Shown one piece after another: positions 33,105 through 44,977 of a stretch of DNA of 64,000 nt (the stretch's first letter is position 1; the number at the start of each line of letters is the position of its first letter). Origin of the DNA: Physcomitrium patens (lineage: Eukaryota; Streptophyta; Bryopsida; Funariales; Funariaceae); NCBI RefSeq assembly GCF_000002425.4, contig NC_037273.1:11709986-11773985 (forward strand), in the 5' to 3' direction. Under the pieces are notes generated by a model. The model searched no databases, was not told where the DNA came from, and was given only the letters and a program-made list of their open reading frames with translations. The position numbers were made by a program, and so were the translations under genes.

Positions 33105-33458
33105 TCAGTACCAATGCAAGAAAATGAAGATCTGTCGCATAACGTTTGCTATGAACTCCAACTGTTGTTCACGAGGTAAGTGGTTTATCGGTCCTTGAAG
33201 CCAATGGTAGTCGCCCACTCCTTCAACTTCTGACCAAGTATGAACTTCCGTATCTTCATTCTGAAATTGTCCTGCAAATATGCCTTCTGGTTGACCATCG
33301 TAAGCAGGCTCGGACTCAAATACAATCACCAGTGATCGGTTACTTGGTATCCTCCGTCATCGTCGTAGTGTAGGTGGTTCTTCATCTCGGGGTCGCCTTC
33401 GTGAACTAGTTGGTTGAGATAATCTGACTGGCATAGTATCTATCTCTTGGCTATCCAT
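33105..33458 (-). pseudogene. 3' accessory ORF of element C (118 codons, one stop)
   Basis: Starts MDSQEIDTMPV, with an Arg/Ser-rich N-terminus followed by an acidic, aromatic C-terminal half carrying WLQGPINHLPREQQLEF and ending ...FLHWY. One TGA lies in the arginine run (CGA to TGA). The frame otherwise stays open over its full length, with the same start and end as in element D, so it was a real gene until recently. Same place and length class as element B's. Family not recognised. Confidence 0.7.
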
Positions 33459-33586
33459 ATCAGAAGACCAAACTATGGCTACTGAATAAATTCTATTTTA
33501 TCTTGGAAAAAATGACTACATCAACTACGAATTTTGGTGGTGCTCTCTCCCTTTCTTATATTTTTGGGTGAGCAAGCTTCAGAAAG

Positions 33587-36500
33587 AAGCTATTGTCGAA
33601 CTGACTTAGGTTTATAAGAATGTTGTTGATGAAACTTCTGTATCTTTTGTGGCGCATTGGTGAGATTTTCAGCTGGCTCCCACGTTCGCTCATTAATATC
33701 GTAGCCGCACCAATGAACAAGATACTCCAACTTGCTCCACCTTCGCCAAGAATCCAGCACCTTTTCAACCTCGTATTCCTCATGGTTCTCGATCTCAATA
33801 CTAGGTGGCGGACATTGCACTCTTCCAGGAAAAGATGACTCTCGATAAGGCTCCAACAAAGAAACATGAAAGACTGGATGTACCTTCATAGAAGCCGGTA
33901 ATTCCAGACGGTACGCCACTGGATTGATTTCCTTCTAGATGATAAATGGTCCCAATCTTCGATAGTCCAACTTATCACATGGTCGCTTGGTCTTGATATT
34001 CCGTCGAAGCAGCCATGCTTTATCTCCAATTTTGAAAGTAGGTGCTTGATTCCAAAATCTATCTGCAGATGCCTTGTAGGATTCTTGAGCGGATTGTAAT
34101 TGAAGCTTCAACGTATTTTGAAGCTCTGATAGTTGTTTTCCAAATCCTGCAGCTGTTGGATTGTTATTTGTTAATGGACTCAATAAATCAAGCTTTGAAT
34201 GATACCCATAGTTGGAAAAGAATGGTGTGTATTGAGTCGACGCATGGAGGGTGTTGTTATATGCAAACTCGGCTAGCGGCAGATATGTGGTCCAATCGTC
34301 TTGCTGATAGTTGATGCTGTATCGTAAGTATTGTTCCAAGACTTAGTTCACCCGTTCCGTTTGACCGTCAGTTTGAGGATGAAAAGCCGAAGAAAGCTTG
34401 ATATCCACCTTCAGTATCTCAAAGAGAGATCTCCAAAACTTTGATACGAACTGGGTTCCTCGATCTGATACGATATCATCTGGTAGTCCATGATATCGAT
34501 ACATATTATCGAGAAAGAGCCTTGCTGTGACTTCACTAGACGATGTCTTCTTGCAAGGGACAAAGTGTGCCATTTTTGTAAGCCGATCTACCACGACAAA
34601 GATGCTGTCAAATGAGTTTGATGATGGCAGGTCCGTGATGAAGTCCATAGAAATTGAAGACCATGGTCGACGTGGAATCGGCAATGGCTGTAGGAGTCCA
34701 TAAGGGCGATGCCGAGGATTCTTGGATCTTGAACAGATGTCGCAGGAGAGGACAAAATCTTTCACATCCTTCTACATTTGAGGCCACCAAAAATCTCGAG
34801 AAATAAGCTCCAAGGTCTTGTTGAATCCAAAATGTCCCGCAGCTGGAAAATCGTGGCGAGATTGAAGAACTCGGAGTCGTGCTGGTCTTTTTGGGATATA
34901 TAACCACTCTTCAAAGTATAAAAGATCTCCCTCCACCTTGAACTTGTCGTCATTGGTACGCTGCTTAATATCAATGGCTACTGAATCTTCAATGGTTACG
35001 GCACGTACCTGATTCACAAAGTCAGCATCAATTGGCATAATAGTAGCGCAAAGCTGAAATTACTTTGGCTTCAATAATGTCATACATTGTTTAATCAAAC
35101 GCTGCTTCTCTAGCCTTTGGTACAAGATACGATCTCCTCGATAAGGTATCAGATAGTCCTTGCTGCTTTCTAGGTTGATAAGTGATAACAAAATCAAACC
35201 TAGATAGCAGCATACTCCATCGAGCTTGACGTCGATTTAGAACTCGAGCCGACATGAAATACTCCAAATTCTTGTGATCTGTGTATACGATCACTGGATG
35301 TGCAGCTCCTTCAAGAAAGTGACGCCATTCTTGGAAAGAATCCACTATAGCAAGAAGTTCCTTATCGTGGATCTCATAATTGATTTCAGTAGCAGAGAAC
35401 TTTCGAGAATAGAATGCAACCGGATGGAGCTTCTTGTCTTCTCCCATTTGTGAAAGTACAGCTCCTAAAGCAAAATCCGAAGCATCAGTTTCTAAATAGA
35501 AGGCCTTTGTAAAGTCTGGATGTACCAAGATTGGAGCCATAGTAAATGCAGTCTTCAGGTTTTGAAACGCCTTCTCTGCTAGGGGTCCCCATTCCAGCTT
35601 ATCCTTGCATGTCAACCGAGTGAGAGGAGCAGTAACTTGAGAGTAATTCTTGATAAAGATTCGATAGAAGTTGGCAAAACCAAGAAAGCATTGTACGTCT
35701 CTAACCATCTTTGGAACCTCCCAGGACACAATTGCTTCCACCTTCTTGGGGTCCATCTTCAAGCCTTTCGTAGTCGCAACGAACCCCAGAAACTCCATCT
35801 CTATTTGGTGAAATAAACACTTCTCCAACTTGGCATATAGTCCTTGCTCGCATAGTTTCTCCAATACCAAACGAATGTGTTTTTCATGCTCTTCCTCATT
35901 TTTGGAAAATATCAAAATATCATCCAAATAGATGACAACAAAATCGTCAAGGTACTCTCAAAAAATGTCATTCATCATATGTTGAAAGACCGCTAGAGCA
36001 TTGGTAAGACCAAAGGGCATGACATTATATTCAAAATGGCCATACCTTGTACGAAACGTTGTCTTCCACTCATCTCCTTCCTTGATTCGTACGAGGTTGT
36101 AAGCTCCCCTTAGATCAATTTTTGTAAAGATCTTTGCACGTCCAAGTTGTTCTAAGAGACCAGAAATTAAGGGTAACGGGTAATGATTCTTCTTTGTTAC
36201 CTTGTTGAGGCCTCGATAGTCCACGCACATCCGCAACGAGCTATCTTTCTTCTTTATAAATAAGATGGATGCTCCTACTGATAATTTTGAATGACGAATG
36301 AAGTTCTTGGCTAGATTCTCGTCGATGTACTTCCGTAACTCCGCCAACTTCATCTGCGATAGATTGTAGATTGGGCCAAAAGGCGGTTGTGCTCCTTCCT
36401 ATAAGTCTATGGCGCAATCATATGGTCTGTGTTTCGGTAGCATGTCGGCATTTTTCTTTTGAAACACGTCTTTAAAATCCTTATATTGCTCCGGTATACT

Positions 36501-37064
36501 TGCTGTCGAGATCTTCTCCCCGGTAGTTGGAGCCGCACAAATGACAAACGGTGTGCCTCCTTTGGACAATCTTATAAACGCTCTTGCTCCAATAAATAAG
36601 GATTTCTCTATTCGGGGTTTTCTACTAGGCTTGCTCTTGGGTGGTTCTGTGGGAAAGGTCATCTTCCGCAACTTCCAATCTATGGATGGGTTATGCTTTT
36701 TCAACTAGGAAAGACCAAGAATAACAAGATTTGATGGGATTCTAATAATATTGAAAATAATATGACTACTATGGTCCTTAAACGTCACTTCTATAGGTTC
36801 TGATTCATGGGTGACACTACCAGACAATAAAGGTCGTCCATCTATGACCTCAACGTGAACAGGTTTGGATTTTTGTACTAAAGGGATCTTATGATGCCTT
36901 ACAAATTCTTTGTCTAGGAAACAAGCAGATGCTCCTGAATCTAATAATGCTAAGATTCTCAGTTTCTGAGGGCCAATAAGCAAAGGGATTGTAAAACAAA
37001 GGGCAGGTTGAGCAGGAAGAAAGGAAACTGGTTGTTGTTGCGATATTTCACTGTCCAACCGCAC
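33587..37064 (-). pseudogene. pol of element C
   Basis: Order on the minus strand: protease (DSGASACFLDKEF near 36920-36960), linker, RT (36353-35900; 'VDYRGLNK', '[11 protein letters not shown]', 'MPFGLTNA', YLDD near 35925), RNase H (near 35300-35520), integrase zinc finger (near 34730-34860), catalytic blocks 'MDFITDL', 'SDRGTQF' and 'TDGQTERVN', then the chromodomain 'EYEVEKVLDSW...HWCGYDINERTWEP' (near 33640-33790). The frame ends at a TAG at 33587. In-frame stops occur at about 36703, 36396, 35955, 35088, 34769, 34340 and 33932. Several replace Trp, Arg or Gln codons as expected from deamination. Confidence 0.9.
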
Positions 37065-37069
37065 GGTTC

Positions 37070-38095
37070 CTATTGTGGCTGGGTATCTTCGTTTTCCTGA
37101 ATAAACGCACCCTTAGTCTTGATAATATGTCGATTTTGTTTCTTGGGGCAGTTTCCAACTTTGTGGCCCTCTTCACCGCAATACAAGCATAGACCTTCCT
37201 CCATACGCCGCTTTTTTTCTTCTAGAGTAAGAGATTTGACACGTACTGCATCAATTTGCATGTCTTCTACCTCTGAATGTGAATTCACGCTGCTTGCCGA
37301 TATTGTTGGGGTATGGCGAATCGTATGTTGTCTTGAACGTTGGTCTTGGCGACGTTGGAATAGGTGGTTATCGCACTTCACAACTTGGCTAATAGCTTCG
37401 TTGAGCATTTGCGGATCAAGAAGAGTTAACAACAAATCCTTCATATCATCCTTTAAACCCCAATAGAATTGACTCATCAACCCTTCTTCGTCCCAATTGA
37501 TGTCACATGCTAATTATCTGAAGTCCGATGCATAGACTGATATAGAACGCATCCCTTGTCATAGTGACCAGATCTTTGTTGTAGCCCATCGAACCTTGTC
37601 GTGTTCACCAAATGCTTCCGCAAATGCCTCGAAAAAGGTTTCAAATTTGTTTAGTATGGACGATCGTTTCTCAAACAAAGGAACAAACCATGATAGAGCT
37701 TGTTCTGTAAGTAAGGTTCCAACAAGCCCAATAGGTGACTCCTCCGTTGGATAGCGTTCGGGCTGTAAAACTATTATCAACTTGATTTGGTTGATGAATC
37801 CTCGAAACTTGGAATGTGTACCATCAAACTTGTCCGGAAGGCTAACTCAGGATTCCTTATGTTGTAGAATCAGCGGTGCTTGTTAAACCTGAGGCAAAGT
37901 TGCTTCTCCAAGTGTAGAAATTTGAGGCTGGTGCAACCTAGATTGTGCCATCCTAGATGCTCCATCATTATGAAGCCTTGCTACGACTCCTTCAATCTCT
38001 ACAGTTCTTTGTGATAACGTAGCAAGGGCATTCATGATAGCATTTAACTTGGACTCTGAACTTTCCGTCATACTAATGTCTTGGCCTCGGACCAT
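37070..38095 (-). pseudogene. gag of element C
   Basis: The likely start is the ATG at 38095 (MVRGQDISM), which is lost to a stop just inside the frame in D, or the internal ATG at 38071. It has the capsid block 'LPDKFDGT', the hydrophobic capsid segment 'ALSWFVPLFEKRSSIL', and a zinc knuckle CLYCGEEGHKVGNC near 37160-37200. Stops at about 37884, 37838 and 37557 break it. The first two are shared with D. Confidence 0.8.
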
Positions 38096-38130
38096 TCTAA
38101 GAGAAGGACAGGAATGACTCTACAAGAAGA

Positions 38131-38350
38131 CAATATTGGTTTAGAGGAGGGTACTCCGCAACCTCTAAAATGCCTTAAGAGCTTCAAGAAAAGGGGTAAT
38201 CCACTCTCTCCAAGAAGAATAAGACTCCAATATTGTAACAAAAGAAGTATCAGTTTAGAGGAGGGTAATCTACAACCTCTAAAGTACTAGTACACTTTCA
38301 AGCAGAGGGGTAATCTACACTTTAACAAAGAAGAAACTAGCTCTGATATC
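38131..38350 (-). other. Structured leader of element C: two multi-hairpin units
   Basis: Unit 1: outer stem CAATATTGG (38131-38139) with CCAATATTG (38227-38235), 9 bp perfect; inner hairpin TTTAGAGG (38140-38147) with CCTCTAAA (38162-38169). Unit 2: TATCAG/CTGATA outer stem (38248-38253 with 38343-38348) and inner hairpin 38254-38261 with 38276-38283. The unit 1 outer stem is a fully compensated variant of the AATATCAG/CTGATATT stem in element B. Confidence 0.75.
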
Positions 38351-38362
38351 TGAGGTGAGTGA

Positions 38363-38373
38363 AGTCTCGACAA
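38363..38373 (-). promoter_or_regulatory. Self-primer binding site of element C
   Basis: Coding strand TTGTCGAGACT, 2 nt from the LTR, identical to element B. The adjacent 5' LTR has one change at its start (TTGTCCAGACT, 38512-38522); the 3' LTR is unchanged. Confidence 0.78.
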
Positions 38374-38375
38374 AC

Positions 38376-38671
38376 TGTCACGAACACAGAATACAGACTT
38401 GATATCTACCAAGAAGTTCAAGAAGAACTGGCAAGAACTAGATTAATCAGATGAATACAAGAACAACCCCAGAGAGGTGAGCTAGAGCTCTAAGAGATGT
38501 GTTGTCCAGACTGAAGAACTCTTCAGCCTCGATTCCAATATATATTCCTATTTAGGAAGCTTCTCAAGCAACTTCTACCAACTAGGAAGCTTCTAAAAGG
38601 TTCCAGAGACTTGCTTCTAGAAGGTTCTAGAAACTTATCTCTAGAAGGTTCTAAGAACTATATCTCTAACA
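38376..38671 (-). repeat. 5' LTR of element C
   Basis: 296 bp, TGTCACGAAC...CTCTAACA. It is almost identical to the 5' LTR of element D in its inner half, including the rare TTGTCCAGACT variant. Confidence 0.92.
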
Positions 38672-38676
38672 CCTTA

Positions 38677-39231
38677 TAGCAATTCAGTCATACCAATAAC
38701 TATTATTTCTACCAATATATTCACCCTCATATTCTCCAACTGTTATACTGCACTCTCACAGCTTTCAGCACACAATTATCCTCATTCTAATCACTGGGAT
38801 TCTTCACACAGAACTGCCATTCACATTATGGTGTTTCACACAAATACAAACTCATTGTCTCTGCTGAACTACAATCAGATTTCAACATTCAATCTTTCTT
38901 CTTCTCAAATAATACTAATCACATTTCTATTCTATAATTCACTTCACAATATTCAGAAACTCTCAATCTTCTTATTCAAAGAAAATAACAAACAAAAGAA
39001 AAGAGGTAGCACCAAGTTTACCTCGGCTCACACTATCACAGTGATGGCACCTTAATTAACTTCTACAACTCCTATATACTTTCCCTTGATTCTCCAGATT
39101 CTAATCGTAATTCTGTAATTAATCGCTTTTAAGAACTAAATCACTCATCCGTCCTCCTGAATTTCTTATTATATAGACTATTAATATATATTACCAATAT
39201 CTTTTAAAAACAAATTAATATCTATTCTACA
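38677..39231 (-). repeat. GX 3' LTR, inner part
   Basis: Continues the LTR after element C and ends ...TATTCTACA at 39231. It contains the undisturbed ACATT site (38823-38827) into which D inserted in the other LTR. Next to it, on the coding strand, is a purine tract AATAGGAGTAGGA. Confidence 0.85.
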
Positions 39232-40157
39232 TAGTCCTACTCCTATTTGTGTAGCATCCTCGCAAATACTCAATTGATACCTATCTAAAAACTACTTAAC
39301 AAATTTTTACAAAGTTACTAGTTCCTTTGGCCCACCTAATTAATCATTTGCTGCATTATTTAATGTAGGTTCGACCAAATCTGCTTCCAATTGCAAATCT
39401 TCTTCTTCTTCCTCTAGTCCATTGACTCCTTCCTCAACTGGTTTGATAGATCTTCATTATAATCACCCAGTACCCAGACTTGAGCTTCCAATTTCAAGAT
39501 CTGGACATCCCGAAGTTCCAATTATTGTTGCTGACTCATCCATTCTGGAATATCTTCAATCGACATTTGTGACTAGCTCCTCACTGTTAACTCTTAACTG
39601 AAACTACTACTCTCAAAAATACAAGAAATACAAGAAAATGGCACTCCAGCCAACCCGAAACAACACCACAGAATGACTTTAACTGGTGCCCCACTCCTAT
39701 CTATGCAGCATCCTTACAAACACTCAATTGATACCTATCTAAAAATTATCTAACAAAACTCTACAAAAATTGCGATCATTTTAGCCTATCTAATTAATCA
39801 ATTGCTGTAGTATCTATTATTGGTTCTACCGAATCCGATTCCAATTACAAATCTTTTTCTTCTTCTTCCAGTCCATCGATTCCTTCCTCAACTAGTTTGA
39901 TAGATCTTCATTATACTCACCCAGTACACGGACTTGAGCATCTAATTTCAAGATTTGGACATCCCAAAGATCCAATTATTGTTGTTGCTGACTCATCCAT
40001 TCTGGAATATCTTCAATCGACACTTGTGACCAGCTCCTCACTGTTAACTCTTAATTGGAACTACTACTCTCAAAAACACAAGAAATACAAGAAAATGGCA
40101 CTCCAGCCAATCCAAAACAATACCATAGAACGATTTTAACTGGTGCCCCACTCCTAT
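39232..40157. repeat. Tandem ~0.46 kb duplication at the 3' end of GX, with a plus-strand frame in each unit
   Basis: Two units (about 39232-39690 and 39691-40157) align throughout. Each contains a purine-tract-like AATAGGAGT block at its left edge. Read on the plus strand, antisense to GX gag, each unit is open over about 85 codons: a Ser-rich stretch, then 'DLHY.HPV' and 'ADSSILEYLQST'. The single indel between units is one in-frame codon. It could be an antisense accessory ORF or chance openness. Confidence 0.6.
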
Positions 40158-40487
40158 TCTTTTACTACTTAGTGATAATGACAACATGTTATCCATACTG
40201 TCCATGAAAGGTAATGGGAAGTAATCTTTCTTGGTGGCCACATTAAGTTTTTGGAAATCTTGACAAATCCTAATTTTTCCATTCTTCTTCAGTACCATCA
40301 CGATTGGCGATATCCGTGCACTATGCGGAACAAGATAAATAAAATCCACGTCGAGAAGTTTATCCAATTCCTCTTTCACTAAAAGAGAATATTTTGGGTT
40401 AAGCCGGTGTTGTCTTTGATGAACTGGTGTAACACCCTCTTCCAAAATAATTTGGTGCTCAAACACGTCAACTGGAATCTCTTTCAA
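40158..40487 (-). pseudogene. GX pol: truncated reverse transcriptase N-terminus
   Basis: On the minus strand the RT fingers are clear: 'VDVFEHQIILEEGVTPVHQRQHRLNPKY' and 'VMVLKKNGKIRICQDFQKLN', then 'KKDYFPLPFMD'. The sequence breaks off there, before the palm and YxDD, and the tandem repeat follows. Some 3 kb of pol (RT palm, RNase H, integrase) is therefore absent. Upstream (40490-41300) is a decayed linker. Confidence 0.8.
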
Positions 40488-40489
40488 AT

Positions 40490-41797
40490 CTGCATGCGAC
40501 CATGCAAAGGCACATTTGTGATAGACAAAAAACTGTTTTCAAGCATCCAATTCTATACCTATAATATTCGCATATATTTTAATTAGCTGTGGCATTTCGT
40601 TGGTGCCTAGGTTAATGGATTGACATACAGGGTCTTCAACAACCTCTGATTTAATTATCTTCTCTTGATCTGAATATCTTGTATTATTCGACATATAGGA
40701 ACCATCCAAATCTAGTTCCAATGTATTCACTCTATTGACTGTGGAATTGTTCATCTATTCGAGAATAGCATGATCTAAGTTAGTCGCATCCTCTTGATGC
40801 AATAAATATTTGTCGGGACCTACACATTCGTAGACTTGTGCCTTTGTTGTTGAAGTATTTTGTCCTACTCCAAATTGTGGTGAATTTATAGCATCGTCAT
40901 CTGCCTCAATTGATTGACTCTTATTGTTTGATGTAAATTCTGATTCTGGCAATTGAGATTTTTCATGATATTGTATCGGGTACATCTCTAAAACAATCTG
41001 GTCACGGCCTTTTTCAATTGTCAATGTGCCTCAGCCCCAATCGTTCTTAGCTTTGGCTTGATAAAGCCAAGTGTGTCCAATAAAATGGGATACGATAACG
41101 TAGAACTCTATAATCGAAATACAATATAATCGATTTTGTATGTCAATCCCGCAACGACAGTGGCAATATTTTGTAAGATTATCATTCGTTTTACCCGACT
41201 ATGATCTGTCATTTCCAAAACCAATGTCGTAGGTAGCAATTGCTTTAGATCCTAGTCCTCCATTCTATTTGTGTTCATTAAATTCACACTGGAACCACCA
41301 TCGACTTATATCCCTGGAATTAAAACGCCATCGATTGATACATCAATTGTTGGTGCTCTAGGATCTGGATTTAAGTTAACTTCATGAATTTCTTTAGTGT
41401 GGGATCTTCGTCGTATTAACACTGAATTCAATGTAGATGAACATTCTGGTGCTACAACCAAAAGTTGCTTCATTGTAATTGAAGGCTGAATAACATCCAA
41501 ATCCTTCAAAATATCATAGGATTCCATATTTAGGGTAATTTCCAATGCTCTTTTTTTTTTCATTGGTTTGAGTTTAACTCCGTGAAGTAAGATATTCTTT
41601 CGTCCTGGACTCAAAATTAGAACAGCAGTCGGAACTTCCTTGGAATTCCTGCCTCTGAGAGGATCTTTCAATAGATAGGATGTTTCTCGAAACTGTGTAG
41701 AGATCGAAACTGCTTGGAACGGAACCAAAGCCTCCGTAATTGGGACCTCATTGGATTGTGCCACCGAGTCAGGTCTCATACTGGGTACAAAGCTCAT
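40490..41797 (-). pseudogene. GX protease and linker
   Basis: The best-preserved part is 41306-41797, a 163-codon open stretch running up to the protease. The active-site block reads VDGGSSVNLMN just after a stop near 41303-41305. The rest to 40490 is a decayed linker with several stops. The D-G-G-S form of the active site differs from the D-S-G-A of the chromoviruses in this window. Confidence 0.6.
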
Positions 41798-41958
41798 AAC
41801 AGGATTTGGATTGGATGGTCCTCTAATTCAGAAAAATTGGTCTTTCGCATCAAGATTACTCAAATGTTGAATTGGTCATTTTTCCTTTTGTTGACTCCGG
41901 GTGAGAACGGCTTGGATACATTCCACCCGATTAACTGGAGAATCTTGAGGACCTCGAT

Positions 41959-43987
41959 TTATCTCCTCAATTTTTTGTTGGCTTTGGATCTGCTGATCTC
42001 GATTATTGAAATTGAATGGAGCATTACATTGCTGATACGTATGCCCCGACTACTTGCAATTCCTACAAACTGACACATAATCGTCATTAGTTGTGGGATT
42101 GAGACATTCATTAGCATAATGATCAATCTATGTGCAACGGAAATAACGAAGTGGTCTTCTTGCACCCCTATCAGGCATATTGGATATCTCCACTAGTATA
42201 TACCTACTAGGCTTGTTCCATGTAGGATTAGAAAATGATCCTGGTTGTCCCGTTGGTATTGAGGGAACTTGGTTTGATGACGTCGGTGGAGCATATTGTT
42301 GATACCTTTCTTGCTCCTTACCATAGTTCTGAGGGTTCGATGTAGATCCCTGATTAAAATTGGAACTTTGAAAGTTATTGAATACTCGATTTTGTCGATT
42401 AAATCGATTTCCATTCCATGCAAACGTATTTCTTGTTTGCACTTGATTGACATCCCACTGGATTGGTCGGATCATGGTCTGATTACTAAATTGTTGTTGT
42501 TGTCTTTGCCAATTTCAACAATTTGCTGTTAGGTGCTTTCCTCTGTAAAATGTACATTGACCCATTATTTGTGAGGGTGAGGGGCATTCTATTATAGAAT
42601 GACCGTGGCCCTTACAATTACTGCATCATACATTGGTCCTAGTATTGGTAGGCTTTTGCCTCTTCTTCTTATCTTTGGCCATATTAATGGCCATTTCTTC
42701 CATTTTCTTCATCAAATTCAATAACAAAGTTTCATTAGAATCTTTTAGGGCTGGCATTATTAATATCTCTGCCGTAGTTAACGCTTGTTGTTGATACGAA
42801 AAATATGGAGCATACGCTATTGTCACGTTTGGTGGTATAGCTTGCAATGGAGTGACATTAATTGGCCCCTGAATATTAGTATTGGAATTGGCCCCTGTTT
42901 CTAACATCCGTAGATAACTACCCACTGATTCGTTCCAAGTCGGATTTTGATATCTACCTTGAACTAGAATCATCGTAGCTCCCGCGGTTAAAAATTGATC
43001 ATAATGGTATTCTTCTCAAACCTTGGCTCTATTAAAGGACGCAACCACCGTAACGATTTGAGCTTCCTTTACAAATATTTTTAGCTCTGGTTGGTGCAAA
43101 CCATTGATTAATATGGATAAGATAAATGCCTCCGACATTTGGTGATTTGGCCACTTACTGAGTATATCAGCCATTCGGCCATAGTATGATTCTACTGCCT
43201 TCCCTAGGATCATTTAGCTGTTCATTAACCTCTCTCGAAGGCGGTCCTTAAAACCAATTGGCCAAAAATGAGATAAAAATGCATTCTTCAATGCTTCCCA
43301 CTTCGGAAATTGATCCACTGGTTGGCGGTTGTACCATTCAAACACCGTGTCTTTTAAGATCGTTGGCAGCCATCGCAACCAAATATCTTCAGTTCTGCCA
43401 TTATTAGCTATACATGCTGTAAGAAACTGAGACAAATGTTGATCGAGATCCGCACTCAAAAATCCCCAAAAAGTAGGTAGTGGCACGATACTAGTCGTAC
43501 AATTACCTACTACACCCATTTGAACTGCAATCGGAACTGCTGGTCATCTGGATGCCATTAAAGATGCTGGTGTTTCGCTCAATTCTTTATTAAAATAAAA
43601 ATTGTCTCCCACAAAAGTCTTTTTCGTACTTCCAGGCCTTTTCAATTGACTATTATTATCCCCGAATAATTTTACTGGTTGAATATGAGGTGAAAATGAT
43701 AGGTTTTGATATACTCTGAATTGGTCTTTATTGGCAAGTGATTTATGCCGATCTTCAGAACCAGTCTTGTTAAAATTAGATATATCTCTAATTGAGAAAA
43801 TACCCAATGGAATACTTAATTCCTCTGTGCCTTCCTTGCTTTCCGTTAACGACTTCAAGAGGTATGCTAGACTATTAGCAACGCTCCCCGCGAGTACTTT
43901 TGGTAATTTTTTTAACAGTATGTACTTCTGAAATATTAGAGGTCGATCGTCTTCTAGGTATGATCGAATATGTCCACAAGTATGCAA
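41959..43987 (-). pseudogene. GX gag with four zinc-knuckle-like motifs
   Basis: A capsid-type region (43214-43519: 'LPTFWGFLSADLDQHLSQFLTAC', 'WLRWLPTILKDTVFEWYNRQPVDQFPKWEALKNAFLSHF') matches the retrotransposon gag fold pattern. It is followed by a Q/N-rich segment. Zinc-knuckle-like motifs are CSNCKGHGHSIIEC (near 42585-42626), C..YRGKHLTANC (near 42527-42565), C..IDHYANEC (near 42101-42140) and CRNCK.SGHTYQQC (near 42027-42072). Three of the four are damaged. Stops separate the segments. Confidence 0.75.
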
Positions 43988-44225
43988 CCATGGCTTAATC
44001 CAACTTTGTCAATGCTTCTTTTTCAATTTACGATCTCGCTCATTATGTAACAAATTTCTTACTTGCAATCTCTCTGTTTTTTCTTTTGATTGCTTTATTC
44101 TCTTTGTTGTTAAATTCTCATTCTTAATAACCATAATCTTGCTTCAAACACTACTGAAATCGTCTTCCATTGCCAATTTTCTCACACATTTGGTAATTAA
44201 TTCCTAACACTCAAAGCTATTATCA

Positions 44226-44244
44226 CTCTCCGGTAGCGGCGCCA
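44226..44244 (-). promoter_or_regulatory. GX primer binding site, tRNA-Asp type
   Basis: On the coding strand TGGCGCCGCTACCGGAGAG starts 3 nt after the 5' LTR. It resembles the TGGCGCCGTTGCCGGGG primer site complementary to plant tRNA-Asp 3' ends. This contrasts with the self-primer sites of the chromoviruses. Confidence 0.75.
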
Positions 44245-44247
44245 AAA

Positions 44248-44606
44248 TGTGATTGCTCGTTTTACTTATTTCAAATTAATTTAATGGGAATAAACTTGTA
44301 TAGGAAGATTTGAACACGGAGAATGACTAGTTGCTTAAGCGTTCACGTTAGGGTCACACAATCAATTACCTCCTGAATGTATCGTCTCTATTTCTAATAT
44401 CAGAACATACAAGGAAACTATAATCTCCTCCTTCACCTTATCGGTCTCTTCCTTACAGCAATTCAGTCATACTAATAACTGTTATTTCCACTAATATATT
44501 CACCCTCATAATCTCCAACTGTAATACTGCACCTTCAAAGCTTTTAGCACACAATTACCCTCATTCCAATCACTGGAATTCTTCACACAGAATTGCCATT
44601 CATATT
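44248..44606 (-). repeat. GX 5' LTR, inner part
   Basis: TGTGATTGCTCG...; includes the empty CCTTA site (44451-44455) corresponding to element C's insertion point in the partner LTR. It continues at 50549 after element D. Confidence 0.88.
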
Positions 44607-44927
44607 TGTCACGAACACAGAAATATAGACTCGAGATCTAACAAGAAGTTCAAGAAGAACTGGCAAGAACTAGATTAATCACATGAATACAAGAACAACA
44701 CCAGAGAGGTGAGCTAGAGCTCCAAGAGATGTATTGTCGAGATGAAAGAACTCTTCAACCTTGATTCCAATATATACTCCTATTTAGGAAGTTTCTCAAG
44801 CAACTTCTACTAACTAGGAAGCTTCTAGAAGGTTCCAGAGACTAGCTTCTAGAAGGTTCTAGAAACTAGTCTCTAGAAGGTTCTAAAAACTTATCTCTAG
44901 AAGGTTCTAAGGACTATGTCCCTAACA
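44607..44927 (-). repeat. 3' LTR of element D
   Basis: TGTCACGAAC...CCCTAACA. The longer length comes from an additional heat-shock-type repeat unit near 44845-44905. Confidence 0.92.
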
Positions 44928-44977
44928 TCACCCCCTCTTTTAGCTTCGAGGTCTCTAAGAAGCAATGTTGTTATTAA

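Larger units (their letters stand above)
32759..38671 (-). mobile_element. Element C: CR2 chromovirus inserted in the GX 3' LTR
   Basis: LTRs of 296 bp lie at 32759-33054 and 38376-38671. The target duplication is TCTTA (32754-32758) and CCTTA (38672-38676). The other GX LTR retains the empty site CCTTA at 44451-44455, so insertion and its 5-bp duplication are directly demonstrated. The order matches element B. All genes are broken by stops. Confidence 0.93.
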
